A stretch of DNA of 64,000 bases, taken from contig DAOUIZ010000060.1 in the NCBI GenBank assembly GCA_034423195.1, positions 1 through 64,000 of the forward strand. Direction: 5' to 3'. This DNA is from CATOSK01 sp034423195 (GTDB lineage: Bacteria > Chloroflexota > Dehalococcoidia > Lucifugimonadales > UBA3495). How positions within the stretch are numbered: position 1 is the first letter of the stretch; each line of letters starts with the position of its first letter. Positions 16,464 through 24,609 of this stretch are shown piece by piece. Below the pieces are notes generated by a model, which was not told the origin of the DNA, searched no databases, and worked only from the letters and a program-made list of their open reading frames with translations. A program made the translations under genes and the position numbers.

Positions 16464-17468
16464 TCACTTGACGCGGGGAATGACCTCATTCTTCATCAGC
16501 TCAATCTGCTTGAGGACCTGGTCCTGGTCCATGCCCGGCCACTGCATACGGAAAATCAGGTAGTTGGCTTCCAGTTCCGACTCGTACCGCTGGATTTCGG
16601 CAACCACCTCGTCAGGAGAGCCGAGAAGGAACCGGTCCCTGGCCAAGTCCTGGTAGGGGATGCTGAAGGACTCCTCGCCGGGGAGGGCTTTGTCCTGGCC
16701 CCAGGCAGCGTATGCCGCGTACTTGGGGGCCAGGTAGGGTTCGCTTTCCAGGAAGGCGGTTTCCCGGTCGTCCGCCACGTAGAGCTCGCGCATCATGGGA
16801 AGGGCGGACGGCACGGGATTGCCGGCGCCCTCCAGGCTGTCCTTGTAGACCCGCCACTGCTCGGCAACCATAGGGATGGTGGCGTGGGGATTAATCAGCC
16901 AGGGGTAACCCCAGCGGGCCGCGCGGCGGATGGCGACGTCGTTGTTGGCCGCGACCCAGATGGGAGGGTGGGGTTTCTGGACCGGCCTGGTCGAAGGCGC
17001 TGAGCGGGGAACAGTGTAATACTTCCCCTGGAACTCGACCTCATTCTCTTCCCAGAGCATTTTCATGACCTGCAGGGACTCGCGGAGCCGCCCAACCCGT
17101 TCGCCCCGCTGGATGCCGAAGGCGGTGTACTCCTCGTCCCGGTAGCCCAGGCCGACGCCGAAGATGAACCGGCCGTTGCAGATGGCATCCATGGTGGCGA
17201 CGCTCTCGGCGAGCTCGACCGGGTTGTGCAGGGGAGCGAGGATGACGGTGGCGGCCACTTCCATATCGCCGGCGTCGGCGGCGAGGCGGGCCAGCAGGGG
17301 GAAGCTGGAGCTCATCTGGTAGGGGGCGGCAAGGTAGTGCTGGCCGGTGCAGATGAGGTCGAAACCGGCATCCCGGGCGGCCCGGACCTGCTCGGCGCTT
17401 TCCTGGATTTTCCCGGGGAAGGACTCGCCGGGTAGGTACTGGTTGGTGACGAAGAAGCCGAGTTTCAT
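16464..17468 (-). CDS. LLM-class flavin-dependent oxidoreductase
   Basis: 334 residues. A bacterial luciferase-like TIM barrel: starts MKLGFFVTNQYLPG, has TGQHYLAAPYQMSS, the conserved ATVILAPLHNPVELAESVATMD and RFIFGVGLGYRDEEY. Members use reduced F420 or FMN, here most likely FMNH2, to oxidise organic substrates such as sulfonates, cyclic ketones or amides. ATG 17468 is chosen because the preceding 12 in-frame codons are not conserved. It diverges from the FAH-family gene, which could act downstream in the same catabolic route. Such enzymes are strongly expanded in SAR202 Chloroflexota. Confidence 0.9.
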   Translation of the reverse strand: MKLGFFVTNQYLPGESFPGKIQESAEQVRAARDAGFDLICTGQHYLAAPYQMSSSFPLLARLAADAGDMEVAATVILAPLHNPVELAESVATMDAICNGRFIFGVGLGYRDEEYTAFGIQRGERVGRLRESLQVMKMLWEENEVEFQGKYYTVPRSAPSTRPVQKPHPPIWVAANNDVAIRRAARWGYPWLINPHATIPMVAEQWRVYKDSLEGAGNPVPSALPMMRELYVADDRETAFLESEPYLAPKYAAYAAWGQDKALPGEESFSIPYQDLARDRFLLGSPDEVVAEIQRYESELEANYLIFRMQWPGMDQDQVLKQIELMKNEVIPRVK

Positions 17469-17578
17469 GCTGACCTGCCTGTGGGATTTGCCGCAACTGT
17501 CCAAATGCCGAGTCTGAAGGCCGTTTCCGGTGACTCACAATAACCGCAACCGGCTCCGGGGTTCAACCCCGCGTGAAG

Positions 17579-17607
17579 TTGCCGGAGGGCCGGGCAACGG
17601 TTACAAT
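17579..17607 (+). promoter_or_regulatory. Promoter of the FAH-family gene
   Basis: TTGCCG (17579-17584), 17-bp spacer, TACAAT (17602-17607). Predicted leader about 45 nt, ending in the ribosome site GGGAGGGG (17648-17655). Confidence 0.55.
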
Positions 17608-17658
17608 CCCCGGGTACTTCACATAACAAGCAATCACCAGAGGAAGTGGGAGGGGATT

Positions 17659-18459
17659 ATGAAGATTGCAAGGATGCGGACCGGACGCCGGGTCAGTCAT
17701 GGGGTGGTGGAGGGCGATGAAGTCATTGAGCTGCGCGGCAGCATTTTCACCAAGTTCCGGTTGACGGACATCCGCTATCCCCTCTCCGAAGTCAAGCTGC
17801 TGCCTCCCACCGACCCGAGGGAAATCTGGTGTCCCGGTCTGAACTTCCTGGACCACCTCGAGTTTGCCGGTTCGGTACTGGGCCAGGAAACGCCGGATGT
17901 TCCGAAGCATCCGCAGCCCTGGCGCAAGGGCCGGAACGCCATGACCGGACACCTGGATCCGATTATCATCCCCAAAGACGTGGAAGGAGAGGTCCACTAT
18001 GAAGGGGAAGCGGTTGCGGTAATCGGGAAGCAGTGCCGGAGGGTTTCTCCCGAGCAGGCCGGGCGGTACATCCTGGGGTACACCTGCGGCAACGATGTCA
18101 GCGAGCGGGCCTGGCAGGGCAGCGACTGGACATTCTGGCGGGCCAAGGGATCGGACACCTTCGCTCCGGTGGGGCCGTGGATTGAGACCGAGATCGACCC
18201 GCAGGGTCTGGACCTGAACGTCCGCATCAACGGGGAGCAGGTGCATACCTGCAACACCACCGATATGCTGTTCTCCTTCGCTGAGGTGGTGAGCTACATC
18301 AGCCAGCACGTTACCCTGCGGCCGGGGGACATGGTATTTTCCGGGGCCACTGGGGTGACCACGGCAATCAGGCCGGGGGATACGGTGGAAGTGGACATCC
18401 CGGGGATTGGCGTCCTGTGCAACCCGGTGCAGGCGGAGTTCGACAGCTCGGCGGCGTAG
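17659..18459 (+). CDS. Fumarylacetoacetate hydrolase (FAH) family protein
   Basis: 266 residues. The FAH fold is recognised from LNFLDHLEF, the metal-site EGEVHYEGEAVAVIGKQCR (key Glu residues in a GEVHYEGE context), YILGYTCGNDVSERAWQ, TFAPVGPWI and the end MVFSGATGVTTAIRPGD. Members hydrolyse C-C bonds or decarboxylate 2-oxoacids in aromatic degradation, or act as oxaloacetate decarboxylases; the substrate here is unknown. ATG 17659 is placed 4 nt behind the strong GGGAGGGG; an upstream open stretch of 43 codons is not conserved. Divergent from the flavin monooxygenase gene. Confidence 0.9.
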   Translation: MKIARMRTGRRVSHGVVEGDEVIELRGSIFTKFRLTDIRYPLSEVKLLPPTDPREIWCPGLNFLDHLEFAGSVLGQETPDVPKHPQPWRKGRNAMTGHLDPIIIPKDVEGEVHYEGEAVAVIGKQCRRVSPEQAGRYILGYTCGNDVSERAWQGSDWTFWRAKGSDTFAPVGPWIETEIDPQGLDLNVRINGEQVHTCNTTDMLFSFAEVVSYISQHVTLRPGDMVFSGATGVTTAIRPGDTVEVDIPGIGVLCNPVQAEFDSSAA

Positions 18460-18506
18460 GCGGAGCGGAGCCGTCGGCCAATCGCCCATTCCTTCTCTCA
18501 AAGTCC

Positions 18507-19769
18507 TCAGAAGCGCAGCAACTCCCGCAAGGCTTCCCCATCGCTGTTTGGCCCGACGACAGCCAGCTTCAACCTGCTTTCCTCGATGACCCGGCCAGCG
18601 ACGCGGGCCACGTCGTCCGGGGTGACGCCTTCGATGCGGTCCACCGCATCCTCGACGGTCACGACCTCTCCGGTCAGCAATTCCTGGGAGCTGAGCCAAG
18701 CGGCGACGGAGCGGGTGTCCTCCATCCGCAGCAGGGTGCGTCCCTTGGAGTACTGGCGGGCGCGGTCCAGTTCCCGCTCGGGCACCTCTTCTCTCATCTG
18801 GGCCAGCTCCTCCACCATGGCTTCGACTGCCTGCTTCGCCTTGCGGGGTTCGACGGCGCAGTAGACGACCAGGGAGCCGCAGTCCCGGAAGTTGGTGATG
18901 GAGCTGGCGACGTCGTAGGCCAGGCCGCGATTCTCCCGCAGGTTCAGGAAGAGGCGGCTGCTGGAGCCGTCGCCGAGGACGCCGTTGAGCATGGCCAGGG
19001 CGTAGCGGTCGGGGTCGGGGAAGGGAAGGCCGGGCAGACCGAGGCAGAGGTGGGACTGGTCGGTGGAGCGGCGGTCGATGCGGACCTCGGTCACCGGTGG
19101 AGCCTCGGTCACAGGTTCCCAATCGAGGGATGGGACGGGTTGCCAGGCGTGGGTGGCCTCGGCTATTGCGTCCACGGCCTCGCCGTGGGTGATGCCCCCG
19201 GCGACGGCGATGACCGTGTTGGCGGGATTGTACTGGCGCTCCATGTAGGCAACGACATCCTCGAGGACAATGGCGTTGACGGTTTCGACGGTGCCGCCAA
19301 CGTCGCGGCCCATGGCCTGGTCCGGCCAGAGGGTCTCGTCGATGAGGAGGTCGGCCAGCTGGCCGGGGTAGTCGTTGGTGGCCCGCAGCTCTTCGAGGAT
19401 GACCTCCCGCTCCTTTTCCATCTCGGCGGGGTCCATGACCGGATGCTGCACCATGTCCAGCAGGACGGAGAAGGCCTGCCGGAAGTGAGGCTTGGCGACC
19501 TTGCACCAGAAGACGGTCATCTCGCGGTCGGTGCTGGCGTTCATCAGGCCCCCCACTCCCTCGATGGCGTCGCTGATGAGCTGGGCGGAGGGCCAGTGGC
19601 GGCTGCCCTTGAAGGGCAGGTGCTCAAGGAAGTGGGACAGGCCGGCCAGTTCCTTGGATTCGTAGCGGGAGCCGGCACCGACGCAGACCATGATGGACAC
19701 AGAGAGGGCGTGGGGCATGGGTGCGGTGAGGACGCGAAGCTGGTTATCGAGAACGGTGCGCTGGAACAT
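18507..19769 (-). CDS. M16-family zinc metallopeptidase
   Basis: 420 residues. The inverted zinc motif HFLEH is at about 45-49, with the downstream glutamate in KEREVILEELRA. The two-lobed M16B layout is complete: active N-terminal half and C-terminal half with NLRENRGLAYDVASSI. Homologues such as YmxG/PqqL-type peptidases degrade peptides in the cytoplasm or envelope. No signal peptide is visible, so cytoplasmic action is likely. It lies downstream of the metallo-beta-lactamase-fold gene with a 146-bp gap containing one copy of the hairpin repeat described at 24.6 kb. Confidence 0.92.
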   Translation of the reverse strand: MFQRTVLDNQLRVLTAPMPHALSVSIMVCVGAGSRYESKELAGLSHFLEHLPFKGSRHWPSAQLISDAIEGVGGLMNASTDREMTVFWCKVAKPHFRQAFSVLLDMVQHPVMDPAEMEKEREVILEELRATNDYPGQLADLLIDETLWPDQAMGRDVGGTVETVNAIVLEDVVAYMERQYNPANTVIAVAGGITHGEAVDAIAEATHAWQPVPSLDWEPVTEAPPVTEVRIDRRSTDQSHLCLGLPGLPFPDPDRYALAMLNGVLGDGSSSRLFLNLRENRGLAYDVASSITNFRDCGSLVVYCAVEPRKAKQAVEAMVEELAQMREEVPERELDRARQYSKGRTLLRMEDTRSVAAWLSSQELLTGEVVTVEDAVDRIEGVTPDDVARVAGRVIEESRLKLAVVGPNSDGEALRELLRF

Positions 19770-19847
19770 TCCGCCTCTTCATCAAGGATGGCTTGGGGAT
19801 GGTGGGGAGGGGCCGCCGGGACTGTCCGGCGGATCCTTCTGGGGGTC

Positions 19848-19896
19848 GCCGCTTTCGCCCCCGATTGGGGAAACTTGTCTAAGGGGGCTGGGCGGC
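19848..19896 (-). repeat. Solo copy of the 64-bp hairpin repeat
   Basis: GCCGC (19848-19852) pairs with GCGGC (19892-19896), and GCCCCC (19857-19862) with GGGGGC (19883-19888), around a 20-nt loop ending in the invariant AACTTGTCTAA. It is the same element as the tandem units at 24631-24809, in the same orientation, with both arms changed in a compensatory way. It lies upstream of the M16 gene on its coding strand. Confidence 0.8.
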
Positions 19897-19915
19897 TTCT
19901 TGGGGACGGCGGGGG

Positions 19916-20554
19916 TCAGCTTTCGAGCCAGGATACGTCGCCGCAGAGGTCGTCGGGGTGGGACTTGGAGGCGAAGACCTGGTACTGGCGGCGGGCCTCG
20001 GCGATGGAGGTGTCGTCGCCGTGGCCGGGGTAGACGGCGGTCTCGTCGGGGAGGGTGAGGAGCTTGCTGGTGATGCTGTCCAGCTCCGTGCGCAGGGCCT
20101 CGGGGGAGCGGGACTTGCCCGGGCCGCCGGGGAAGAGGGTGTCGCCGGAGAAAAGGTGGTTGCCGAGAAGGAGGCAGGTGGAGCCCTCGGTGTGGCCGGG
20201 GGTGAAGAGGGCGGTCATGGTCTGGTTGCCGAAGCGGATCTCGTCGCCGTCGTTGAGGGGACGGTCGGGTTCCCGGGGCATCAGGGGAATGTCGTTGGCG
20301 CCGCAGGACACGGGGGCGGCGACGGCGCCGGTAATCTCGGCGAATCCCAGGAGGTGGTCCTGGTGTCCATGGGTGATGATGATGGCCTTGACGTCGACAT
20401 CGCCGATTTCGTTGAGGAGCAGTTCGGGCTCGGCGGGGGTGTCTATGATGACGCCCTCGTTGGTCTCGGGGCAGACCACGATGTAGCCGTTGTTGTTGTA
20501 GGGGCCCATGTTGATCTTGGTTATCCTGATTTCGCCGTCATAGTGGAGTGGCAT
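19916..20554 (-). CDS. Metallo-beta-lactamase-fold hydrolase (glyoxalase II-like)
   Basis: 212 residues. The binuclear metal site is complete: THGHQDHLLG, GHTEGS, SGDTLF and YPGHGDDT, in the order of the glyoxalase II/persulfide dioxygenase group. It probably hydrolyses a thioester or related small metabolite in the cytoplasm. A minus-strand TACAAT (20591-20596) with a weak TGGCAA 17 bp further upstream may be its promoter. The gene is followed by the M16 peptidase gene. Confidence 0.9.
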   Translation of the reverse strand: MPLHYDGEIRITKINMGPYNNNGYIVVCPETNEGVIIDTPAEPELLLNEIGDVDVKAIIITHGHQDHLLGFAEITGAVAAPVSCGANDIPLMPREPDRPLNDGDEIRFGNQTMTALFTPGHTEGSTCLLLGNHLFSGDTLFPGGPGKSRSPEALRTELDSITSKLLTLPDETAVYPGHGDDTSIAEARRQYQVFASKSHPDDLCGDVSWLES

Positions 20555-20664
20555 GGAAGTCCTCGCTGGCAGTGTTTAGGTGGCCGGGTTATTGTAGCAA
20601 AGGGCCGGGAGGGTTGCCATTTGGGGACGGCGGGAAGGTTTTTGGCACCGGGAGCTTTTTTATC

Positions 20665-20691
20665 TGTCGCAATTTGCTGCATTGTGTCGCA
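20665..20691 (-). repeat. Three 10-bp-phased TGCGACA-like heptamers
   Basis: Plus strand TGTCGCA (20665), TGCTGCA (20675) and TGTCGCA (20685), spaced exactly 10 bp; on the minus strand TGCGACA, TGCAGCA, TGCGACA. The same heptamer with the same phasing occurs six times at 43908-43964. Noncoding; lies between the hydrolase gene and the truncated mazF. Confidence 0.6.
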
Positions 20692-20720
20692 TCCGGCCAG
20701 CGGGGCCGGGTTTGTGCCGT

Positions 20721-20776
20721 CCTAGAGGATATGGTAGCGCGGGGGCGGCGGGGTTGGGAAGGGGCCGGGCGTCAGT
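20721..20776 (+). repeat. Direct repeat, copy 1, abutting truncated mazF
   Basis: About 55 bp running from CCTAGAGGAT to GCGTCAGT that align with 21581-21635 in the same orientation with few mismatches or gaps; the shared core is GGCGGGGTTGGGAAGGGGC. It ends three bases before the premature stop of the mazF remnant. Confidence 0.75.
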
Positions 20777-20778
20777 GT

Positions 20779-20970
20779 TCAGATACTGGCTTCAGGTAGG
20801 GGAGGCCTCCGAGAGGTGATCAATGCAGCAACAACCAGTTGGGAGTTGGCGTTGAACCGGTCATTGCTCAAAATCAGGACAGGCCTGGAATTTCCCTGTT
20901 CGTGTCCCACGACCCGATAGGCCGGCTCAATTTCAGCCCACCTCACTTCACCCCTCAGTAGGGCGGCCAC
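20779..20970 (-). pseudogene. Truncated MazF/PemK-type toxin
   Basis: 63 residues. The first half of an MazF-type mRNA interferase is plain: GEVRWAEIEP, the conserved RPVLILSNDRFN and VVAALITS. Full-length toxins run to about 110 residues; here the similarity ends soon after ITS and the frame stops at the edge of a direct repeat (20721-20776). The C-terminal half of the fold and its dimer surface are missing, so the product is unlikely to be active. Its start overlaps the end of the upstream unknown gene by 16 bp, the spacing seen in toxin-antitoxin operons. Confidence 0.75.
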
Positions 20971-21503
20971 TCTGCGGCGTCCTCCGCCAAGCCGGCTTCA
21001 GCCAGTTCGACTCCTTCCCGGACCTCCGCTTCAGCCGTGGTCCAGTCGAAGTCCCCCCGGGTGGATGGATTGCGCCGGATGGATTCAAAGGCCAGCGTGC
21101 TGGCTGCCAAGTTGAGCAGACAGGTCCCAACGTAAGCGGCGGCATCTATGGGATCCGGGAATCCTGCATGGCAGACCTGTTCCCAGATGCGGGGCCAGCC
21201 GGCCTGTTCCAGCCATCTTTCCACGGCCAGGTTAACTTCCCGCCCGTCTGCCAGGTCCGGCACTTCCGCAAGGGCTTGAGCTAGCTTTTCCGACAGTTCG
21301 ACTTCGCTGAAGGAGTGGAAGATCAGGTCTTCCAGGCTCTTCAGGTCGGCATCGGAATAACCGTCGGCTGCCAGTTGCAGCATCCAGCCCGGGTGGTCCA
21401 GTTGCAGCAATCTGGCAAATTTCGGCCTGACTGCCTGGAGCAGGTCCGGGCTTGAAGGTGCCTGGAGTGTGAGATTGGTGATGGGGCTTCCAGATGGAAT
21501 CAT
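20955..21503 (-). CDS. Unknown protein upstream of truncated mazF
   Basis: 182 residues, not recognised. Mostly helical and acidic, without membrane segments, signal or metal motifs; visible blocks are WMLQLAADGYSDADL and AAAYVGTCLLNLAAS. ATG 21503 is chosen for the GGGGAG upstream and because the longer open frame runs into the direct repeat. Its overlap with the MazF remnant suggests an operon, but at 182 residues it is much longer than a standard MazE, and the end WPPY gives no clue. It could be a host gene into which a toxin gene was joined. Confidence 0.6.
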   Translation of the reverse strand: MIPSGSPITNLTLQAPSSPDLLQAVRPKFARLLQLDHPGWMLQLAADGYSDADLKSLEDLIFHSFSEVELSEKLAQALAEVPDLADGREVNLAVERWLEQAGWPRIWEQVCHAGFPDPIDAAAYVGTCLLNLAASTLAFESIRRNPSTRGDFDWTTAEAEVREGVELAEAGLAEDAAEWPPY

Positions 21504-21580
21504 TGCGTTTTCTCCCCTCGAATATCCGTTTGCCCGGCCTATTCTGCTTGCCATCCAGGGGATGGGAGTGTGGGAAGATT

Positions 21581-21635
21581 CCTGAGGGACATGGTAGCCC
21601 GGGTCGGCGGGGTTGGGAAGGGGCGGAGCGTCAGT
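21581..21635 (+). repeat. Direct repeat, copy 2
   Basis: Copy of 20721-20776 in the same orientation, beginning CCTGAGGGAC and ending GCGTCAGT. It lies upstream of the unknown gene, so the two copies bracket the unknown gene plus truncated mazF (about 0.8 kb). Confidence 0.75.
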
Positions 21636-21669
21636 ATATCGAAGGGATCGTTTCCGCTTTGGAATGTGG

Positions 21670-24609
21670 TCAGTCCCCCACCGCCACCGCTTCTTTGTCG
21701 GGTGCGGGTGTGGGGGCACTGGTGGCAGTCAGGGTTTTCTGGACGTAGTGGCCGGTGTGGGACTGGGGATGGACGGCCAGGTCCTCGGGGGTGCCGGTGG
21801 CGATGAGCTGTCCGCCCCGGTCGCCGGCGCCGGGGCCGAGGTCGATAATCCAGTCGGCGTTCTTGATGAGGTCCAGATTGTGCTCGATGAGGAGGACGGT
21901 GTTGCCCGAATCCACGAGGCGGTGGAGGACGCGGAGCAGGGCGGCGCAGTCCTCGAAGGACAGGCCGGTGGTCGGCTCGTCCAGCAGGTAGAGGGTCTTG
22001 CCGGTGGCCCGCTTGGACAGCTCGGTGGCCAGCTTGACCCGCTGGGCCTCGCCGCCGGAGAGGGTGGTGGCGGGCTGGCCGAGGCGGATGTATCCGAGGC
22101 CCACGTCACGCAGGGTCTCCAGCTTGGGGCGGATGCGGGGGAAGTTCCAGAAGAAGTCGAGGGCCTGCTCGACGGTCATTTCCAGCACGTCGGCGATGCT
22201 CTTGTCGTGAAGGGTGACCTCCATTGCCTCCCGGTTGTAGCGGCGGCCGTGGCAGACCTCGCAGGGGACGGTGACGTCGGGAAGGAACTGCATCTCGATC
22301 TGGATGTATCCCTCACCCTGGCAGGACTCGCAGCGCCCGCCCTTGACGTTGAAGGAGAAGCGGCCGGGCTTGTAGCCCCGGACGCGGGCCTCGGGAAGGC
22401 TGGCGAACAGCTCGCGGATGGGGGTGAAGGCGCCGGTGTAGGTTGCCGGGTTGCTGCGGGGGGTGCGCCCGATGGGGGACTGGTCGATGTTGACCACCTT
22501 GTCGATGTTTCCGACGCCGTCCACGCCGTCGTGGTCGCCTGCGCGTTCCCGGGAGCGGTTCAACTCCTGGGCGAGACGCTTGTAGAGTATGTCGTAGACC
22601 AGGGTGCTCTTGCCGGAACCGGAAACGCCGGTGACGCAGACCAGCATCCCCAGAGGGAACTCCACGTCGATCCCCTTGAGGTTGTTCTCGCGGGCGCCGG
22701 AGACGGACAGGGAGTTGCCGTTGCCGGGGCGGCGTTCTTCCGGCAGGGGTATCCGCTTCGCGCCGCTGAGGTACTGGCCGGTGAGGGAGGCCGGGTCGTC
22801 CATGACTTCGTAGACAGTGCCGGTGGCGACGATCTTCCCGCCGTGCTCCCCCGCGCCGGGGCCGAGGTCAATGACGTAGTCGGAGGCGCGCATCATGGCC
22901 TCGTCGTGCTCGACGACGATGACGGTGTTGCCCATCTCCCGAAGCTGGGTGAGGGTGTTGATGAGACGGTGGTCGTCGTGGGGGTGGAGTCCGACGGTGG
23001 GCTCGTCGCAGACGTAGAGGACGCCGGTGAGGCCGGAGCCAATCTGGGTGGCGAGACGGACCCGCTGGGCCTCGCCGCCGGAGAGGGTGCGGGCGGTGCG
23101 TGCCAGAGTCACGTAGTCCAGGCCAATGCCGTCGAGGAAGCGGAGGCGTCCCTCGATTTCCTTGAGAATCTGGTTGGCGATGGTCTTTTCGCGGAAGGTG
23201 AGGGTCTCCCGGGGGCCGTCCCAAGGAACGTCTGGGTCGATGCGCTCCACCCACTCCAGGGCGTGGCCGATGTTCATGGAGGTGACGCCGATGATGCTTA
23301 GGCCGCAGACCAGCACTCCGAGGGCCTCGGGGCGGAGGCGCTGTCCCTGGCAGGACTGGCAGGGGGAGGCGGACATGAAGCGTTCGATTTCGTGGCGAAC
23401 GTAATCGGAGTCCGTGCGGGAGTAGCGGCGCTCCAGGTTGGGAATGACTCCCTCGAAGTCGGTCTCCCAGCGGTAGGTCTGGCCGCGACGGGTGCGGTGC
23501 CGGACGGTGACGCGGGCCTTGCCGGTGCCGTAGAGGACGACCTTGAGCTGGTCGTCGGTGAGGTCCTTGACGGGGGTTTTGGAGGAGAAGCCGTGGGCCT
23601 CGGCGACGGACTCGACCATGCTGAGGTACCAGCCGCTGGATGCTCCGGCGCGGCTCCAGGGGGCGACGGCGCCCTCGGCGAGGGTGAGGTTCTTGTTGGG
23701 AATGACCAGGTCGGGGTCTACTTCGAGCTTGTAGCCGAGGCCGGTGCAGGCGGAGCAGGCGCCGTGGGGGCTGTTGAAGCTGAAGGTGCGGGGCTCGATT
23801 TCGGGAAGGCTGATGCCGCAGGGGGCGCAGGCGAACTGCTCGGAAAAGACCAGCTCCTCGTCCTTACCGCCGTCCTCGCGGGCGTGACGGAGGGCAAGGA
23901 CGACGCCTTCCCCTTCCCGCAGGGCTGTCTCCACGGACTCGGCGACGCGGGAGTGCTCGGTGTCGTCGCGGATGATGAGGCGGTCGATGACTATCTCGAT
24001 GTAGTGCCAGCGGCGCTTGTCCAGGTTGATGGTGTCAATCTGGTCGACCTCGTGGACCTCGCCGTTGACGCGGAGCCGGATGTATCCGGCCTTGCGAATG
24101 TTTTCGAGGATGTCCTTGTGCTCGCCCTTCTTGCGGCGGACCTTGGGGGCGAGGAGGGTTATCCGGCTGCCCTCGGGGAGGGAGAGGATGGCGTCGACAA
24201 TCTGCTGGACGGTCTGACGTTCCACGGGGCGGCGGCACTTGGGGCAGTGGGGGTGTCCGATGCGGGCGAAGAGGAGGCGAAGGTAGTCGTAGATTTCGGT
24301 GACGGTGCCGACGGTGGACCGGGGGTTGTGGGAGACGCCCTTCTGGTCGATGGAGATGGCAGGGGAGAGTCCCTCGATGTAGTCCACGTCGGGCTTGTCC
24401 ATACGGCCAAGGAACTGGCGGGCGTAGGCGGAAAGGGACTCGACGTAGCGGCGCTGTCCCTCGGCGTAGATGGTGTCGAAGGCCAGGGAGCTTTTACCCG
24501 AGCCGGAGACGCCGGTGATGACGACCAGTTTTTCCCGGGGGATCATCACCTCGACGTTCTTGAGGTTGTGTTCCCGGGCGCCTTTGACGTGGATAAATTC
24601 CTGGGGCAT
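21670..24609 (-). CDS. uvrA: Excinuclease ABC subunit A
   Basis: 979 residues, full length. Damage sensor of nucleotide excision repair. First P-loop GVSGSGKSS near 33-41, second GVSGSGKST near 666; ABC signatures LSGGEAQRVRLATQ and LSGGEAQRVKLATE; zinc motifs CAPCG...CSACTG and CESCQGEG...CEVCHGRR. The start MPQEFIHVKGAREHNLKN is the standard N-terminus. Its 5-prime region (24610-24860) carries three tandem hairpin repeats that would be part of the mRNA leader if transcription starts at the extended -10 near 24857. uvrB and uvrC are not in the window. Confidence 0.97.
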   Translation of the reverse strand: MPQEFIHVKGAREHNLKNVEVMIPREKLVVITGVSGSGKSSLAFDTIYAEGQRRYVESLSAYARQFLGRMDKPDVDYIEGLSPAISIDQKGVSHNPRSTVGTVTEIYDYLRLLFARIGHPHCPKCRRPVERQTVQQIVDAILSLPEGSRITLLAPKVRRKKGEHKDILENIRKAGYIRLRVNGEVHEVDQIDTINLDKRRWHYIEIVIDRLIIRDDTEHSRVAESVETALREGEGVVLALRHAREDGGKDEELVFSEQFACAPCGISLPEIEPRTFSFNSPHGACSACTGLGYKLEVDPDLVIPNKNLTLAEGAVAPWSRAGASSGWYLSMVESVAEAHGFSSKTPVKDLTDDQLKVVLYGTGKARVTVRHRTRRGQTYRWETDFEGVIPNLERRYSRTDSDYVRHEIERFMSASPCQSCQGQRLRPEALGVLVCGLSIIGVTSMNIGHALEWVERIDPDVPWDGPRETLTFREKTIANQILKEIEGRLRFLDGIGLDYVTLARTARTLSGGEAQRVRLATQIGSGLTGVLYVCDEPTVGLHPHDDHRLINTLTQLREMGNTVIVVEHDEAMMRASDYVIDLGPGAGEHGGKIVATGTVYEVMDDPASLTGQYLSGAKRIPLPEERRPGNGNSLSVSGARENNLKGIDVEFPLGMLVCVTGVSGSGKSTLVYDILYKRLAQELNRSRERAGDHDGVDGVGNIDKVVNIDQSPIGRTPRSNPATYTGAFTPIRELFASLPEARVRGYKPGRFSFNVKGGRCESCQGEGYIQIEMQFLPDVTVPCEVCHGRRYNREAMEVTLHDKSIADVLEMTVEQALDFFWNFPRIRPKLETLRDVGLGYIRLGQPATTLSGGEAQRVKLATELSKRATGKTLYLLDEPTTGLSFEDCAALLRVLHRLVDSGNTVLLIEHNLDLIKNADWIIDLGPGAGDRGGQLIATGTPEDLAVHPQSHTGHYVQKTLTATSAPTPAPDKEAVAVGD

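Noticed and set aside
17557..17571. T-arm-like GGGGTTCAACCCC suggesting a tRNA
   Set aside because: It is a simple 5-bp hairpin; no acceptor, D or anticodon arms can be drawn around it, and it lies in the leader region of the FAH gene.
21613..23301. 562-codon plus-strand frame opposite uvrA
   Set aside because: Gly/Val/Ala-rich low-complexity translation, wholly inside uvrA; no ribosome site.
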